From: Beroe forskalii
Lineage: Eukaryota; Ctenophora; Nuda; Beroida; Beroidae
Direction: 5' to 3'
Length of the DNA: 64,000 nucleotides
NCBI GenBank assembly: GCA_011033025.1
Contig: WFMF01000189.1
Location: 269,519 to 333,518, forward strand
Under the pieces are notes generated by a model. The model had not been told where the DNA came from. It worked only from the letters and a program-made list of their open reading frames with translations, and made no database searches. The first letter of the stretch is position 1, and the number at the start of each line of letters is the position of its first letter. Position numbers and translations under genes: made by a program. This document shows, piece by piece, positions 28,738 to 39,292 of the stretch.

Positions 28738-28883
28738 GTATATAGACATCACTAAGAGGAGTAGGCACACTACAGTAAGAACTACAGTACTACATTGTAC
28801 TGTACGAATTACTGAAGCGAAAAATTGGTGAACGGTGGCCGGAGGCCACGGGCCCTGCTAGTAACTTAAAATTAGGGTATGAT

Positions 28884-29291
28884 TATAAGCGGTTACATGT
28901 CGAAGTGGCGACCGTATACTAAGCGGTTAAATGTCGAAGTGGTGACCGTATACCGCAACTTACATGGTCGAGGCGACAGCCGAGACTGTGTAAGTTGGAT
29001 AATGGACGAGGCGTGCCGAGTTCATTACCGAAGGTATACGGTCACAGCTGAGATCATGGAACCGGATTTTACCCCGATCGGAAATAGCTTTGACCGACTA
29101 TTTTCTGACCAAACAACAGTATTTCTTCCCACTCGGGTCTGACGACCCTCGTCCGGATTCAACGCTTAAGTAGATTTTTGAGTGCTCCTTTATAAAATCA
29201 AATTTCATTTTAAGCTTTTTGACACTGTAATTCAGTGGAGACCGTATAACCAAACTTACACGGTCGCTAAAACAAGCTTGGGAGGGGTATA
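28884..29291 (+). mobile_element. TATA-targeting ~400-bp element, copy a
   Basis: Body 28888-29287 between TATA copies (28884-28887 and 29288-29291). Begins AGCGGTTACATGTCGAAG, ends AAGCTTGGGAGGGG. Includes GGTCGAGGCGACAGCCGAG and GAGTGCTCCTTTATAAA words shared with the copies at 29,292-31,262, 32,405-32,475, 38,873-39,292 and 45,291-45,600. An internal ~38-bp direct duplication is present near its start. Noncoding. Upstream sequence TTAGGGTATGATTATA is shared with the 45-kb copy, so a longer version may exist. Confidence 0.75.
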
Positions 29292-29812
29292 ATGCAACTT
29301 ACATGGTCGAGGCGACAGCCGAGACTGTGAAAGTTGGATAATGGACGAGGCGTGTCGAGTTCATTATCGAAGGTACACGGTCACAGCTGAGATCATGGAA
29401 CCGACCGGAAACAACAGTATTTATTCCCACTCGGGTCTGACGACCCTCGTCCGACCCAGTGACAGAACACTGCTGATCTGCCACACTCAGCGTGGCGACA
29501 AGTCGGCCTTCTCAAGACGTGATTTTGGCGAAAAATGAACGATGATCATAATCACTATATAATAGCTTTGGACGCAAAAGGGCGATTCAACATTCATGAC
29601 ATTGGCAATTTCACCAAGTTTCGTCGTTGCATTAATACACCATTTCGAACGGCACGTTATCATAGCCTAGCGTAGGCATGGCTTTGGAATCGATATTGGT
29701 TAGAAAATGTCGTTATATTAGCTCCCGCAATGACTTCAATCGTTATGAGAGTGAAGACGTGATTTCAAATCACGTCTGCACTCTCAGAACAGCGTTTTAC
29801 CACTCTCAGCAT

Positions 29813-30215
29813 TTTTCTTGTGTTTGAATAATGTGCGTAATTAAGCAAAGAATTGTGAACTAAAGACATCAAAATACCGTTAAAATGTCAAAGTCCATCG
29901 CAACGAAAAGTTTTGCAGCTATCAGATAATGTCTTCACAATCAGATCAGTGTTTTGCCACTTTCAGAGCGGAGACGTGATTTGAAAATCACGTCTCCGCG
30001 CTGAGCGTGGCAAAATGCTGATCTGAGCGTGCAGACGTGATCTGAAATCACGTCTCCGCTCTGAAAGTGGTAAAACACTGATCTGAGTGTGAAGACATGA
30101 TCTGATAGCTGCAAAACTTTTCGTTACGATGGACTATGACATTTTGATGGTATTTTGATGTCATTAGTTTAGTATTCTTTTCTTAATTACGCTCATTATT
30201 CAAACACAAGGAAAA
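29813..30215. repeat. ~400-bp palindrome with ~165-bp arms
   Basis: The left arm begins TTTTTCTTGTGTTTGAATAA and the right arm ends with its near complement TTATTCAAACACAAGG. Arms include GAAAAGTTTTGCAGCTATCAG and its partner. The centre repeats ACGTGATTT-AAATCACGT hairpins, which recur at 29,757-29,790 and 31,049. It may itself be an inserted palindromic MITE, or the core of the surrounding transposon. Confidence 0.85.
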
Positions 30216-30224
30216 TTGTTATTG

Positions 30225-30763
30225 TTAAAGGGATGGTATAGTTTTGGGCCCAAAAATAGATTTTGTCCATTTTAGCCTGAATGTTACCGAAATATCATAT
30301 AAACAAGTATGTGATATGTTTCATTCCACAATATGCGCCCTGTGACCACTAATTAATAGATTTGTAACGGAAAATTTATCATACATTATACATAACCGCA
30401 AGCCGAGAAGGCATAGGGTCCACCTTTCAATATAACCTAAGGTGATATCGCGCTCATTAATTGCATCATTGTGGCAGGAACCACAAATGTGTATACAAAA
30501 AAAATAATATTCGGTATGTCCATAATTAATTGGAGAACCATAATCCATACATAATTATAGTCAAAACCAATGAGTTTCACATGATAACCTCATAACATCC
30601 ATGTGCCTTTTCAGGGCAAATATTACAGCCTTAATTGAGTTATTACAGGGCGTGTTTGTACAAACAAACGTTTAGAACCTTATTAGAGGTCATGAAGTAG
30701 CTATTTTTACCGGAATAAGATAAAATTAGAAATTTGCATCTGAAAACTTTACCATCCCTTTAA
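30225..30763. mobile_element. 539-bp MITE, TTAA-flanked, TIR TTAAAGGGATGGTA
   Basis: Left end TTAAAGGGATGGTATAGTTT at 30225, right end AAACTTTACCATCCCTTTAA to 30763. TTAA at both extremes fits a piggyBac-type target (established preference), although it could also be part of the TIR. The interior is noncoding. Such ends are widespread in animal MITEs. Confidence 0.8.
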
Positions 30764-31289
30764 GTCCATTTTAAATTATAATATTTTACTTTTGTAAGTG
30801 CCGTAACTGAGTGTAAAATACTTGGCTGATCTTCGGTCAGCAAAGCAGTCACCACGAATACCTCGGCATTTTATTTTGAGGCATGTACTTCTTACCCAGC
30901 GCACATGAGTGATGTGCAATCACTGATCACCTTAAACAAATCAATGAACGAAACAAACTCGCTAAGTAGATTCATGCCATACTATGAGACGATACAAAAT
31001 TGATAAGGTATAGAGGTATAGTTTCGGGAAAAAGTAGGCCGGTGATGGAAGACGTGATTTGATACTCCTGAAATTTGGGATCGGCGAGGTGCTGACTGTG
31101 TTCTGTCACTGGGTCGTCCGGATTCAATGCTTAAGCTCTTAAGTAGTTTTTGAGTGCTCCTTAATAAATTCAAATTTCATTTAAAGCTTTTTTGCACTGT
31201 TATTCAGTGGAGACCATATAACCAAACTTACACAGTCGCTAAAACAAGCTTGGGATGGGTATAATTATCAATAAATCATCCTTTAAAAC

Positions 31290-32275
31290 GATTGATTCAT
31301 TGATTGATTGATTGAAACCCCCCCGCAGGGGTTTGCCTCTTTTATGGGCGAAGAGCTAACAAAAAACATTCAAATTAAATTCAACAAATCACTCTGCATT
31401 GTCAAATCATGCTGCAAGAAAAACTTAATTTTTGCGCGCAGGCAAGGTTATGACAAAAGGTTCTCCCTGCGAAAAATTTACGTTCCACTAGCAAATGTTT
31501 GCATTATAGCTGAAAATTAAACCAAATTATACGTCTGAGCATAAATGCCCTTAAAAACATAGTCCACTCATCACACTAGCAATAAATAACATTCATCAAA
31601 TATCTGTGTAATGGATACGCGAGATAGAGATCAAACTACCCACATTCAGTTCTTATCATCAGTCTGCCTTGCTTTGAAACACACAGTCCCCTGTTTGATG
31701 AAGTACACTTTTTCAGGATTCTCTGAGCGTTTCCTCTTCATCTCCTCCACCAGCAGACGGTGAGCCTTCCGCTCCTCCACACTCCGGTCCGGTCCCAGGA
31801 ACACAGCTGAGAACTTCTCACTACTCTTCAGTTCTTTAGCTCTTGAGAGAGTCTGAGGCACTCCATCCTTCTCATCAACAGCAAAGGTTAGCCGTACTTG
31901 GTCGCACGCTTCCTTGCTTCACGTTCACGGGTTTCACGTTCTTGCTAACAACATCCGCCCAGCTCTTCATCTCAGATTTCACAGTCTTCTTGACTTTGTT
32001 AAGCTCTTCATTTTTACTTGCCACAATTTCATCCTTCGCAGACAGAAGCTCGCCCTGAAGTCTGATGTGATCTGATTTCAAACTGTCCACGTCTGCTGCA
32101 GCTGCACCTAACAAAGTACTACTTCGTTTCAGCGTACCAGTCAAAAGATTTACAAGTTTGATCAACGTGTCTTTGTTAGTCTGCTTCAACAGCGACTGAC
32201 TGATATCTCCGACCTGCTTCACCCGCATCATTTCTTGAAGTGATTTATCACTTATCATTATAGTGGCGTGCGCGA
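31290..32275 (-). mobile_element. Truncated non-LTR retrotransposon
   Basis: On the minus strand it runs from about 32,275, through an ORF1-like region (32,258-31,646), to a 3' end CCCCTGCGGGGGGGTTTC followed by a CAAT/AATC microsatellite tail (31,295-31,316). The tail and a GC-rich terminal hairpin are typical of some LINE 3' ends (established). A related end is present on the plus strand at 40,318-40,378. No reverse transcriptase is present, so most of the element is missing. Confidence 0.65.
31646..32258 (-). pseudogene. Retrotransposon ORF1-like fragment, frameshifted
   Basis: Frame 1 (32258-31875) gives a coiled-coil-like sequence with LKSDHIRLQGELLSAKDEI and ends shortly after SWADVVSKNVKP. 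Frame 2 (to 31646) reads QVRLTFAVDEKDGVPQ..., VFLGPDRSVEERKAHRLLVE and IKQGTVC. The two frames overlap near 31,880-31,900 and a one-base shift joins them. The PDRSVEER...LVEEMKR...IKQG pattern resembles the C-terminal part of ORF1 or pre-RT proteins of animal LINEs (from memory of that pattern, not a search). A coiled-coil then a nucleic-acid-binding segment fits ORF1. Inactive as it stands. Confidence 0.6.
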
Positions 32276-32404
32276 AAAATAATTTTTTTTATAAAGGAGC
32301 AATTAAAACCAAGTCAGAGACAGCTATACAGCAAGCCCATGCAATGAAACAGTCATCACGAAAAAGCATGAGTGCAAAAAATACTTGATAACTTGATAAG
32401 AAAA

Positions 32405-32475
32405 ATTTGATAAAGGAGCACTCGAGAATCTAGAAGGGCATTCAAGCCGGACGAGGGTCGTCAGACCCGAGTGGA
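32405..32475 (-). repeat. Fragment of the TATA-targeting element
   Basis: AAAGGAGCACTCGAGAATCT and GGACGAGGGTCGTCAGACCC match the reverse complement of copy a. Confidence 0.7.
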
Positions 32476-32669
32476 AGGAAATACTGTTTTGTGGCTGGCC
32501 CCTGGCTGTAGCCCGAAGAAAAGAGCGAAGTAAAATGGGGGGAGGGAACCCCTTCAATTTTGCCTTTCAGGTGGATATAAAAATCGCCAATAGGTGGTCT
32601 AATTGGGGGGTGGGGGGGTAAATTCTCAACTTGTCAAAATAACCTTAACTGTGAAAATAGGAATTCTTT

Positions 32670-33235
32670 TTCAAATGGTACCATTGTTATTTCTGATTTT
32701 TAGCACTTTTTTGAAATGGTACCGTTTGTTTTTGTTCGTGATTTTTGATACAATTTCTAAATGGTACCATTTTTCGTTTCTGATTTTTGCACCTTTTTGA
32801 AATGGTACCATTTTTGTTTCCGGTATTTTCGGCATATTTTCCAACTGGTACCCTTTTTTGTTTCAGATTTCTCCACGTTTTCAAAATGTTACCATTTTTG
32901 TTTACTTTTTTAAAATGGTTCCATTTTTCTTCTATAAATATTCAGTTTTTGATTTTGACGCCATTTTCCAAATGGCACCATTTTTGTTCATAAATTTGGA
33001 AATTTTTGATAAGGTACCATTTTTGTTCGTGATTTTTCACACATTTTCCAAATGATACCAATTTCTAGTTTCTGATTTTTGCACCTTCTTGAAATGGTAC
33101 CGTTTTTGTATCAGGTTTTCATCCCTTTTATTAAATGGTACCAACTTTCGTTTTTGATTTTAGGCATTATTTTCAATTGGTACCTTTTTCGTTTCAGTTT
33201 TTCAGACGTACCCATTTGAAATGGTACCAAATTTG
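32670..33235. repeat. ~42-bp satellite with GGTACC in each unit, ~14 copies
   Basis: AAATGGTACCATTTTTGTTT, then a T-rich spacer with CTGATTTTTGCAC, repeats at about 40-45 bp spacing. Several units have lost the KpnI-type palindrome (GGTTCC, GGCACC, GATACC). The small open frames in this stretch simply read the repeat. Confidence 0.9.
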
Positions 33236-33239
33236 TAAA

Positions 33240-34455
33240 TTTGTGAGTTTGTGTCGGATTTTTTTCGCCTTTTACTAGACCGAGCCAAGCAGGGTCGGGT
33301 TATAATTCAATTAACAAACTCATGGATCGTGTTTTTTTTATCTAAAATTGTCAAACTTGGCTGACGTGTGATAATTTTCGATAACACACTCCCATTCGTT
33401 AGTTAATCGCTCATTATAATACGCTAATCTAACGACCCATTGTGGGATTGTTGCTAAATTGCACGAGGCATTGCCGAGTACTGATTACAGCACTAATCAC
33501 ACGAGGAGGAGCCAATACACACATAAACGTAATCGTAACAAGAATATCGAAAGCAGATTCTTCTGAGTCCCCTCGGATGATCTGATCGTTACACAACACA
33601 GGAAGTATCGGAAACATAACCCTTTTCACTTTTCTTGCTTTTGATTGGTTAATGACACGCGTGATACAGCGTTCTGATTGGTTAGCGTATACAACTTTTC
33701 TCGAAATCATTTGTCGACTATAGTCTACAGTCGATAAGACACACGCGGCTTACAATCCACGTGGATTGTAATATCACATTTAAGACCGGCTATCTTTCAT
33801 GGACTAATCTCCACACTTTTGTAGAGTGCAGTCGATACTGTCACCCAAGACACACCTATGGATAATAGTCTATTGGTAATTTATCGACAGCACACACTTG
33901 GCTACCTGACGTATAAGTCGTGGCTTATAGTCCATGGCTTATAAGCCACGTGTGTGCACCCCTAAGATATCTCAGGGTATCTCACTTTATCTATTACACA
34001 GTGTACCGTGCGATGATGATGCGTTTCACGTGACCTAGCTCACCACCAATAGAGTAATAGATGCGCCGTGAAAAGGTCTCGAAATTATTACGTAGAATCA
34101 CAGGACAGCACTTTGTGGGCACATGAATGAACTGCTACTGGTTAAAAGTTGTTGCGTGTTGGAACATAAGGGCGTTATTGGTCTGCCGTTGTTATCTCGT
34201 GGCTTCACCACTCGATGATATCAGCCGACCAATAACTATTCTAATTGCAATCGATGAGAATGCCAAAAACTCAGAAATTTATGTTTGCTCAAAACTTTCA
34301 GTTTACCTAAACTACCTAAATTTGCTGGGGTAGCTTACTACTCGATTACTTAAATAGCTTAGGCCCACTGGGCCAAAAGCATAAGAACTAATGATACTTG
34401 GTGGACTGTGGAAGAGTCCCATTCCCTCCAAGTTTGCTATCCTTGTAAATGTAAG
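33240..34455. other. Intergenic with dense small palindromes
   Basis: No supported gene. Holds a perfect 22-nt palindrome at 33750-33771 centred on CACGTG, GTCGAC-rich words near 33,713-33,735, repeated TATAAGCCACG/CGTGGCTTATA words near 33,910-33,950, and TCACGTGACC near 34,026. Confidence 0.55.
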
Positions 34456-34460
34456 CTTGT

Positions 34461-35360
34461 AAATAAAACATGTTCACCAACCTGTACTTTCACTCGCCGC
34501 ATTGGGTTGCATTATCGATGAAAGGAAGAAGGTGACAGCTACCAACATCATATTTCAAAGATCTGGCCAAGGATTCTAAAATTCTAAAAATACTGTATGG
34601 AACATTGAAATTCTCAACCACAATTTTTCACTTTTATACTGATCTTTACAGCTCAGCCGTGGAGAAATTATCTAAATACTTAAATAGTCACATTAAAAAG
34701 CTTTAAGTGGATGAATAGAGGGATAATTTTTATCATGGTGCCACCTTTTATTTATACTGTGCCACATTGTCATCCGTTTAACCAAAAACTTTGAATTTAT
34801 AAATTAATCAAGATTGATTGCAAATCTCATGCATCAAAGGTAAAGGTGCCCAAAGCACTGGGGCTCACAATTTAATTGGGAGACAATGGATAGGAATTGG
34901 GAACCAGGGAACAAGTATCTTGGCAGCATTGGGGTGCATTGTCGATGAAAGGAAGAAACAGACAAATGCCAAAATCATATTTCAAAGATCTGGCCAAGGA
35001 TTCTAAAACAGTAAAACTCTGAGATTTTTTTTTCGAAAACTGGAATATTCGAATTCTCAACCACAATTTTGCACTTCATACCAGTGATCTTTACAGCTCA
35101 GCCGTAGAGAAATTATCTCAATACTTAAATAGCCACATAAAAAGGCTCTAAGTGGATGGTGACGAGGGGTAATTTTATCATTGTCATCCATTTAACCAAA
35201 AACATTGAGTTTATAAATAAATTAATATTGATGGAAGATCGCATGCCTCCACGGGGCTCACAATTTAATGGGGAGGCAATGGATGGGAATTGGGAACCAG
35301 GGAACAGTTATAGTATTTAGGCCGAGGTAGCTAATTGCAAAATATTATACTGTATACTTA
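34461..35360 (+). repeat. Left arm of a ~0.9-kb inverted repeat pair
   Basis: Matches 44,387-45,273 in reverse complement from GTAAATAAAACATGTTCACC to ATACTGTATACTTA. Internally it is a diverged tandem duplication: ATCGATGAAAGGAAGAA / GTCGATGAAAGGAAGAA blocks at about 34,515 and 34,943 share ATATTTCAAAGATCTGGCCA and TTTACAGCTCAGCCGT. It could be two opposed copies of a transposon or the ends of an inverted segment. Noncoding. Confidence 0.85.
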
Positions 35361-35437
35361 ACAAAAATCAAAGATTCCCGCCCTGGCCAGGGCGGTAACC
35401 CCCTACGGTAATAGAAAAGACTGGCCAGCGTATATAT

Positions 35438-36406
35438 TAGTTGGATCAAACTGTACTGACCTGCAAAATTTCATAGGAGGACCCCCCCCCAGATACTGGT
35501 CAAAATTCAGAAAATACTCCGACACAATTGGACAATTGGGGAAAACTCTGTGTATAATTGCATCATTATTTGGTTCTAGTACACTCTCTGGAAGGCAGTC
35601 ACATGGGAAAAAGCAGTTTTCAGCCTTATTTTTGGTCCTTGTGGACAATCATAGACAAAAAAGTCCATTTTAGGCTAAAAATGGGGGTTTTTAAGAGGCT
35701 GTAAATCGTGAAAATGGCCGAAATTCAAAATTCTGAAACCAGCATTTTCTTAGTTGGATCAAACTGTACTGACCTGCAAAATTTCATGAGTTAACTAGTA
35801 AGTTTAGTAGGACGACCCCCCCGAGATACTGGTCAAAATTCAGAAAATACTCCGACACAATTGGACTTGGGGAAAACTCTGTGTATAATTGCATCATTAT
35901 CTGGTTCTTGTACACTCTCTGGAAGGCAGTCAAATAGGAAAAAGCAGTTTTCAGCCTTATTTTTGGTCCTTGTGGACAATCACAGACAAAAAAGTCCATT
36001 TTAGGCTGAAAATGGGGGTTTTTAAGAGGCTGTAAATCGTGAAAATGGCCGAAATTCAAAATTCTGAAACCAGCATTTTCTTAGTTGGATCAAACTGTAC
36101 TGACCTGCAAAATTTCATGAGTTAACTAGTAAGTTTAGTAGGAGGACCCCCCGAGATACTGGTCAAAATTCAGAAAATACTCCGACACAATTGGACTTGG
36201 GGAAAACTCTGTGTATAATTGCATCATTATTTGGTTCTTGTACACTCTCTGGAAGGCAGTCAAATAGGAAAAAGCAGTTTTCAGCCTTATTTTTGGTCCT
36301 TGTGGACAATCATAGACAAAAAAGTCCATTTTAGGCTAAAAATGGGGGTTTTTAAGAGGCTGTAAATCGTGAAAATGGCCGAAATTCAAAATTCTGAAAC
36401 CAGCAT
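35438..36406 (+). repeat. ~325-bp satellite, three copies
   Basis: Units begin TAGTTGGATCAAACTGTAC at 35438, 35751 and 36082. The second and third are nearly identical; the first lacks about 18 bp (GAGTTAACTAGTAAGTTTAG). Unit content includes CAGTTTTCAGCCTTATTTTT and GAGGCTGTAAATCGTGAAAA. Open frames on the minus strand inside are repeat shadows. Confidence 0.95.
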
Positions 36407-36473
36407 AATTTTTAAAATTTGGGGAAATTGGGGAAAATTTATTGTTTTTTGTCTAAAAACCCCCCAAGGGCCC

Positions 36474-37250
36474 GCAGCGTAACGCTGTTACAGCAGCGTA
36501 ACGCTGTTACAGCAGCGTAACGCTGTTACAGCAGCGTAACGCTGTTTACAGCAGCGTAACGCTGTTACAGCAGCGTAACGCTGTTACAGCAGCGTAACGC
36601 TGTTACAGCAGCGTAACGTTGTTACAGCAGCGTAACGCTGTTTACAGCAGCGTAACGCTGTTACAGCAGCGTAACGCTGTTACAGCAGCGTAACGCTGTT
36701 ACAGCAGCGTGAAACGCTGTTGCAGCGTAACGCTGTTACAGCAGCGTAACGCTGTTACAGGTAGCGCTGTTACAGCAGCGTAACGCTGTTACAGCAGCGT
36801 AACGCTGTTACAGCAGCGTAACGCTGTTACAGCAGCGTAACGCTGTTACAGCAGCGTAACGCTGTTACAGCAGCGTAACGCTGTTACAGCAGCGTAACGC
36901 TGTTACAGCAGCGTAACGCTGTTACAGCAGCAACGCGTAAAGCGCTGTTAAGGCAGCAAAGCGTAACGCTGTTACAGTCGTAACGATGTTACCTCACCTG
37001 CAAGTGCGGGCGCAACGTTCCACATTTGGACGTCACTTTGCAACCTAGCCATCCAGTCAGAAGAAATGGACGGGGCAACGTCCGTCGATGTTACAGCAGC
37101 GTAACGCTGTTACAGCAGCTTAATGCTTAACGCTGTTACAGCAGCGTAACGCTATTAAGTTATAAGTATTACAGCAGCGTAACGCTGTTACAGCAGCGTA
37201 ACGGTAACGCTGTTACAGCAGCGTAACGCTGTAACAGCTAGCGTTACGCT
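36474..37250. repeat. 19-bp satellite of overlapping palindromes
   Basis: Unit CAGCGTAACGCTGTTACAG, about 25 copies from 36474 to about 36,960 and about eight more degenerate ones from 37,086 to 37,250. Each unit is two palindromes, CAGCGT-A-ACGCTG and CTGT-T-ACAG, sharing the CTG. An extra T appears periodically (GCTGTTTACAG). The array is split at 36,991-37,085 by a piece of the dispersed repeat also seen at 19,770-20,125. Confidence 0.95.
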
Positions 37251-37324
37251 GGGGATGGTTGAAATCCATCTAAGTCCTTATAGGTGTCTGTACGCGCTGC
37301 TACGTAAACAGAGATATATGTAAC

Positions 37325-37530
37325 GTATCGTAGGATGTTACCCTACCCTCGCGCGCGCGGCGCAACGTTCCACATTTGGACGTCACTTTGCGCCTTCGGC
37401 GTCCAACAACAAGTCAGAAGAAAGGGACGGACATCGCCCGTCGATGTAACGTATTATCGAATCGAGCGCACGCAACGCAGCGCGCGCAACAAATGCGCGG
37501 CGCGCGCAACAAACGCGCGCGCGCGCATTT
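37325..37530. repeat. Dispersed repeat (reverse of 19,770-20,125) and GCGCGC-rich stretch
   Basis: GGCGCAACGTTCCACATTTG, GACGTCACTTTGCGCC and GTCAGAAGAAAGGGACGG match the flanks of the MITE at 19,793-20,039 in the opposite orientation. It is followed by alternating purine-pyrimidine runs (GCGCGCGCGCGC near 37,515-37,526), which can adopt Z-DNA in principle. Confidence 0.75.
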
Positions 37531-37534
37531 CGTA

Positions 37535-38660
37535 CATATGTGAAATATTAAAACGTATTCGCGCCTTACATACATGAGTAATTTACAGTCAATATTGTGG
37601 CAAATTTTGACGCCCATTCGGCATTCACAGATTGGCAGTTCAACCGTATAATCTAAATTTTGGCTATATAATGACATTGGTCGCAATAGCAATGTCCTGT
37701 ACGGAGCCCCGCAGTTTATATTCCTTGTTTAACATGCCGGGGCCAGCACTCAAAGAAGATAGTATCCTGTACCGATCCTCTTCCAAGCCAGACTTTTTAC
37801 AGCTGCCTTGCAGCTTGAAAGTAAATGCTGCCATACTGATGTTTGCTGTCCTCGTTTACAATTGTAAGGCGGAAGGATGAAAATTTCGGTAACCTTGCGT
37901 TAACGGCTGAGAATATGGTCAAAGGGTTGAGACAATATAATTTCAACAACACGAAAACAATTTTAAACTTTAAACTTTGAAAGAAATATTAAACTTTCCA
38001 AGTTTAGCTGTAAAATTTGGATAGTATTTGATAAATGTTAAAATAAACACATGAAAGCTAAATCTCAAGTAATTTTCGCCAGTTTTATGTATATCTAGCA
38101 GTGTCACGACATTGATTTCTTGCTAGTAATTTCTATAAATACGTTCGGCTACCATTAGATTCTATTTTTTGACCAACCGCCGTTAACTGCCTGTTACAAA
38201 AGAAAGAATCGATCAAAGGTCCCCGCAGCAATTTATTCTAAATCTACGGACTTTACACGTCTACAATACTTATATCAAACTTCTAAAACAACACATCGAC
38301 CACTCGAAAAAAACGTTGTTGTTGTGGGGCTGGCAATGTGCCACAATATAATATCAATAGTACACAATACAATTTTTAACAACTTAAACAATTTTTAACG
38401 AATAAAATTTGTCCAAATAATTAGTTGTAATCCGTCAGTATTATGATCAAGGTTTTTATTAAGTACGAATTTTGAAAAATTCGGCAAAATACACATCATA
38501 GTATTCTGATTGCGATAAAAACGTCTAATGAACTAATGAAGATCAAAGGGATATCAAATTTTCATGCTTTTGATAGGAAAATAGATGAATTGGCTTTTAA
38601 TAACGGTTTTATCTCTTAATAAATACTCTTCTTACCCAAAGTAGTCATATCGATATTTAC
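37535..38660. other. Intergenic, no gene recognised
   Basis: AT-rich. The open frame at 37,632-37,880 has no recognisable domain. Further PLAT exons were looked for on the minus strand here and not seen. Confidence 0.5.
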
Positions 38661-38872
38661 CTTCTCAAGGTACCAATCACTCCCCGACCCTGATCCATTA
38701 TTCCATCATTCCATCGGTTCACACTTTCAAACGTTCCACGGTACCCATATCAACACATTCAATGTTAAACATGTCTAGCATTTCTTGGAATACAAATTAC
38801 CTGACCGTTTCCCTGAATAGCTGCAGGAAGACACCAGTGCCGGCCACGAACAACTCCCCCGTGTACACTATA

Positions 38873-39292
38873 CCCCTCCCAAGCTTGTTTTAGCGACCGT
38901 GTAAGTTTGGTTGTTTGGTTACACGGTCTCCACTCAATAACAGTGCAAAAAGCTTAAAATGAAATTTGATTTTATAAAGGAGCACTCAAAAAAATCTACT
39001 TAAGCGTTGAATCCGGACGAGGGTCTTTTCTTTTATGAATGATATTATTTTCAAGATCTTTGAGGGTCGCAGGCCCGAGTGGGAAGAAATACTGTTGTTT
39101 GGCCGTACTAGAATAGTCGGTCCCAGCTGATTTCGGTCGTGGTATAATCCAGTTCCATGATCTCAGCTGTGACCGTATACCTTCGATAATGAACTCGTAA
39201 CGCCTCGTCCATTATCCAACTGACACAGTCTCGGCTGTTGCCTCGACCATGTAAGTTGCGGTATACGGTCACCACTTCGACATGTAACCGCT
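38873..39292 (-). mobile_element. TATA-targeting element, copy e, inserted in a PLAT exon
   Basis: 420 bp, reverse of copy a, between TATA at 38869-38872 and 39293-39296. Removing it and one TATA leaves the PLAT frame open across the site, so the target was coding. Contains an extra ~40-bp segment (near 39,020-39,065) absent from copy a. Confidence 0.88.

Larger units (their letters stand above)
29454..31114. mobile_element. 1,661-bp DNA transposon with 17-bp TIRs
   Basis: Starts ACCCAGTGACAGAACAC (29454-29470) and ends with its exact reverse complement (31098-31114). Flanked by CGTCCG on both sides (29448-29453 and 31115-31120); copy a shows the contiguous unoccupied sequence, which confirms the insertion. 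Contains a long palindrome (29,813-30,215) and a TTAA-flanked MITE (30,225-30,763). No transposase frame, so it is non-autonomous. Confidence 0.88.
29292..31262 (+). mobile_element. TATA-targeting element, copy b, split by a later insertion
   Basis: Left part 29292-29453 and right part 31115-31258 align to the first and last parts of copy a and are separated by the 1,661-bp TIR element. It lacks the first ~85 bp of copy a and abuts it, as in tandem. The right end GGGATGGG is followed by TATA at 31259-31262. Confidence 0.8.

Noticed and set aside
35403..36329. Repeated minus-strand open frames with QGPKIRLKTAFSYL
   Set aside because: Translations of the ~325-bp satellite; no start context, splice sites or independent support.
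36474..37250. CRISPR-like array
   Set aside because: Units are contiguous with no unique spacers, and the genome is animal.
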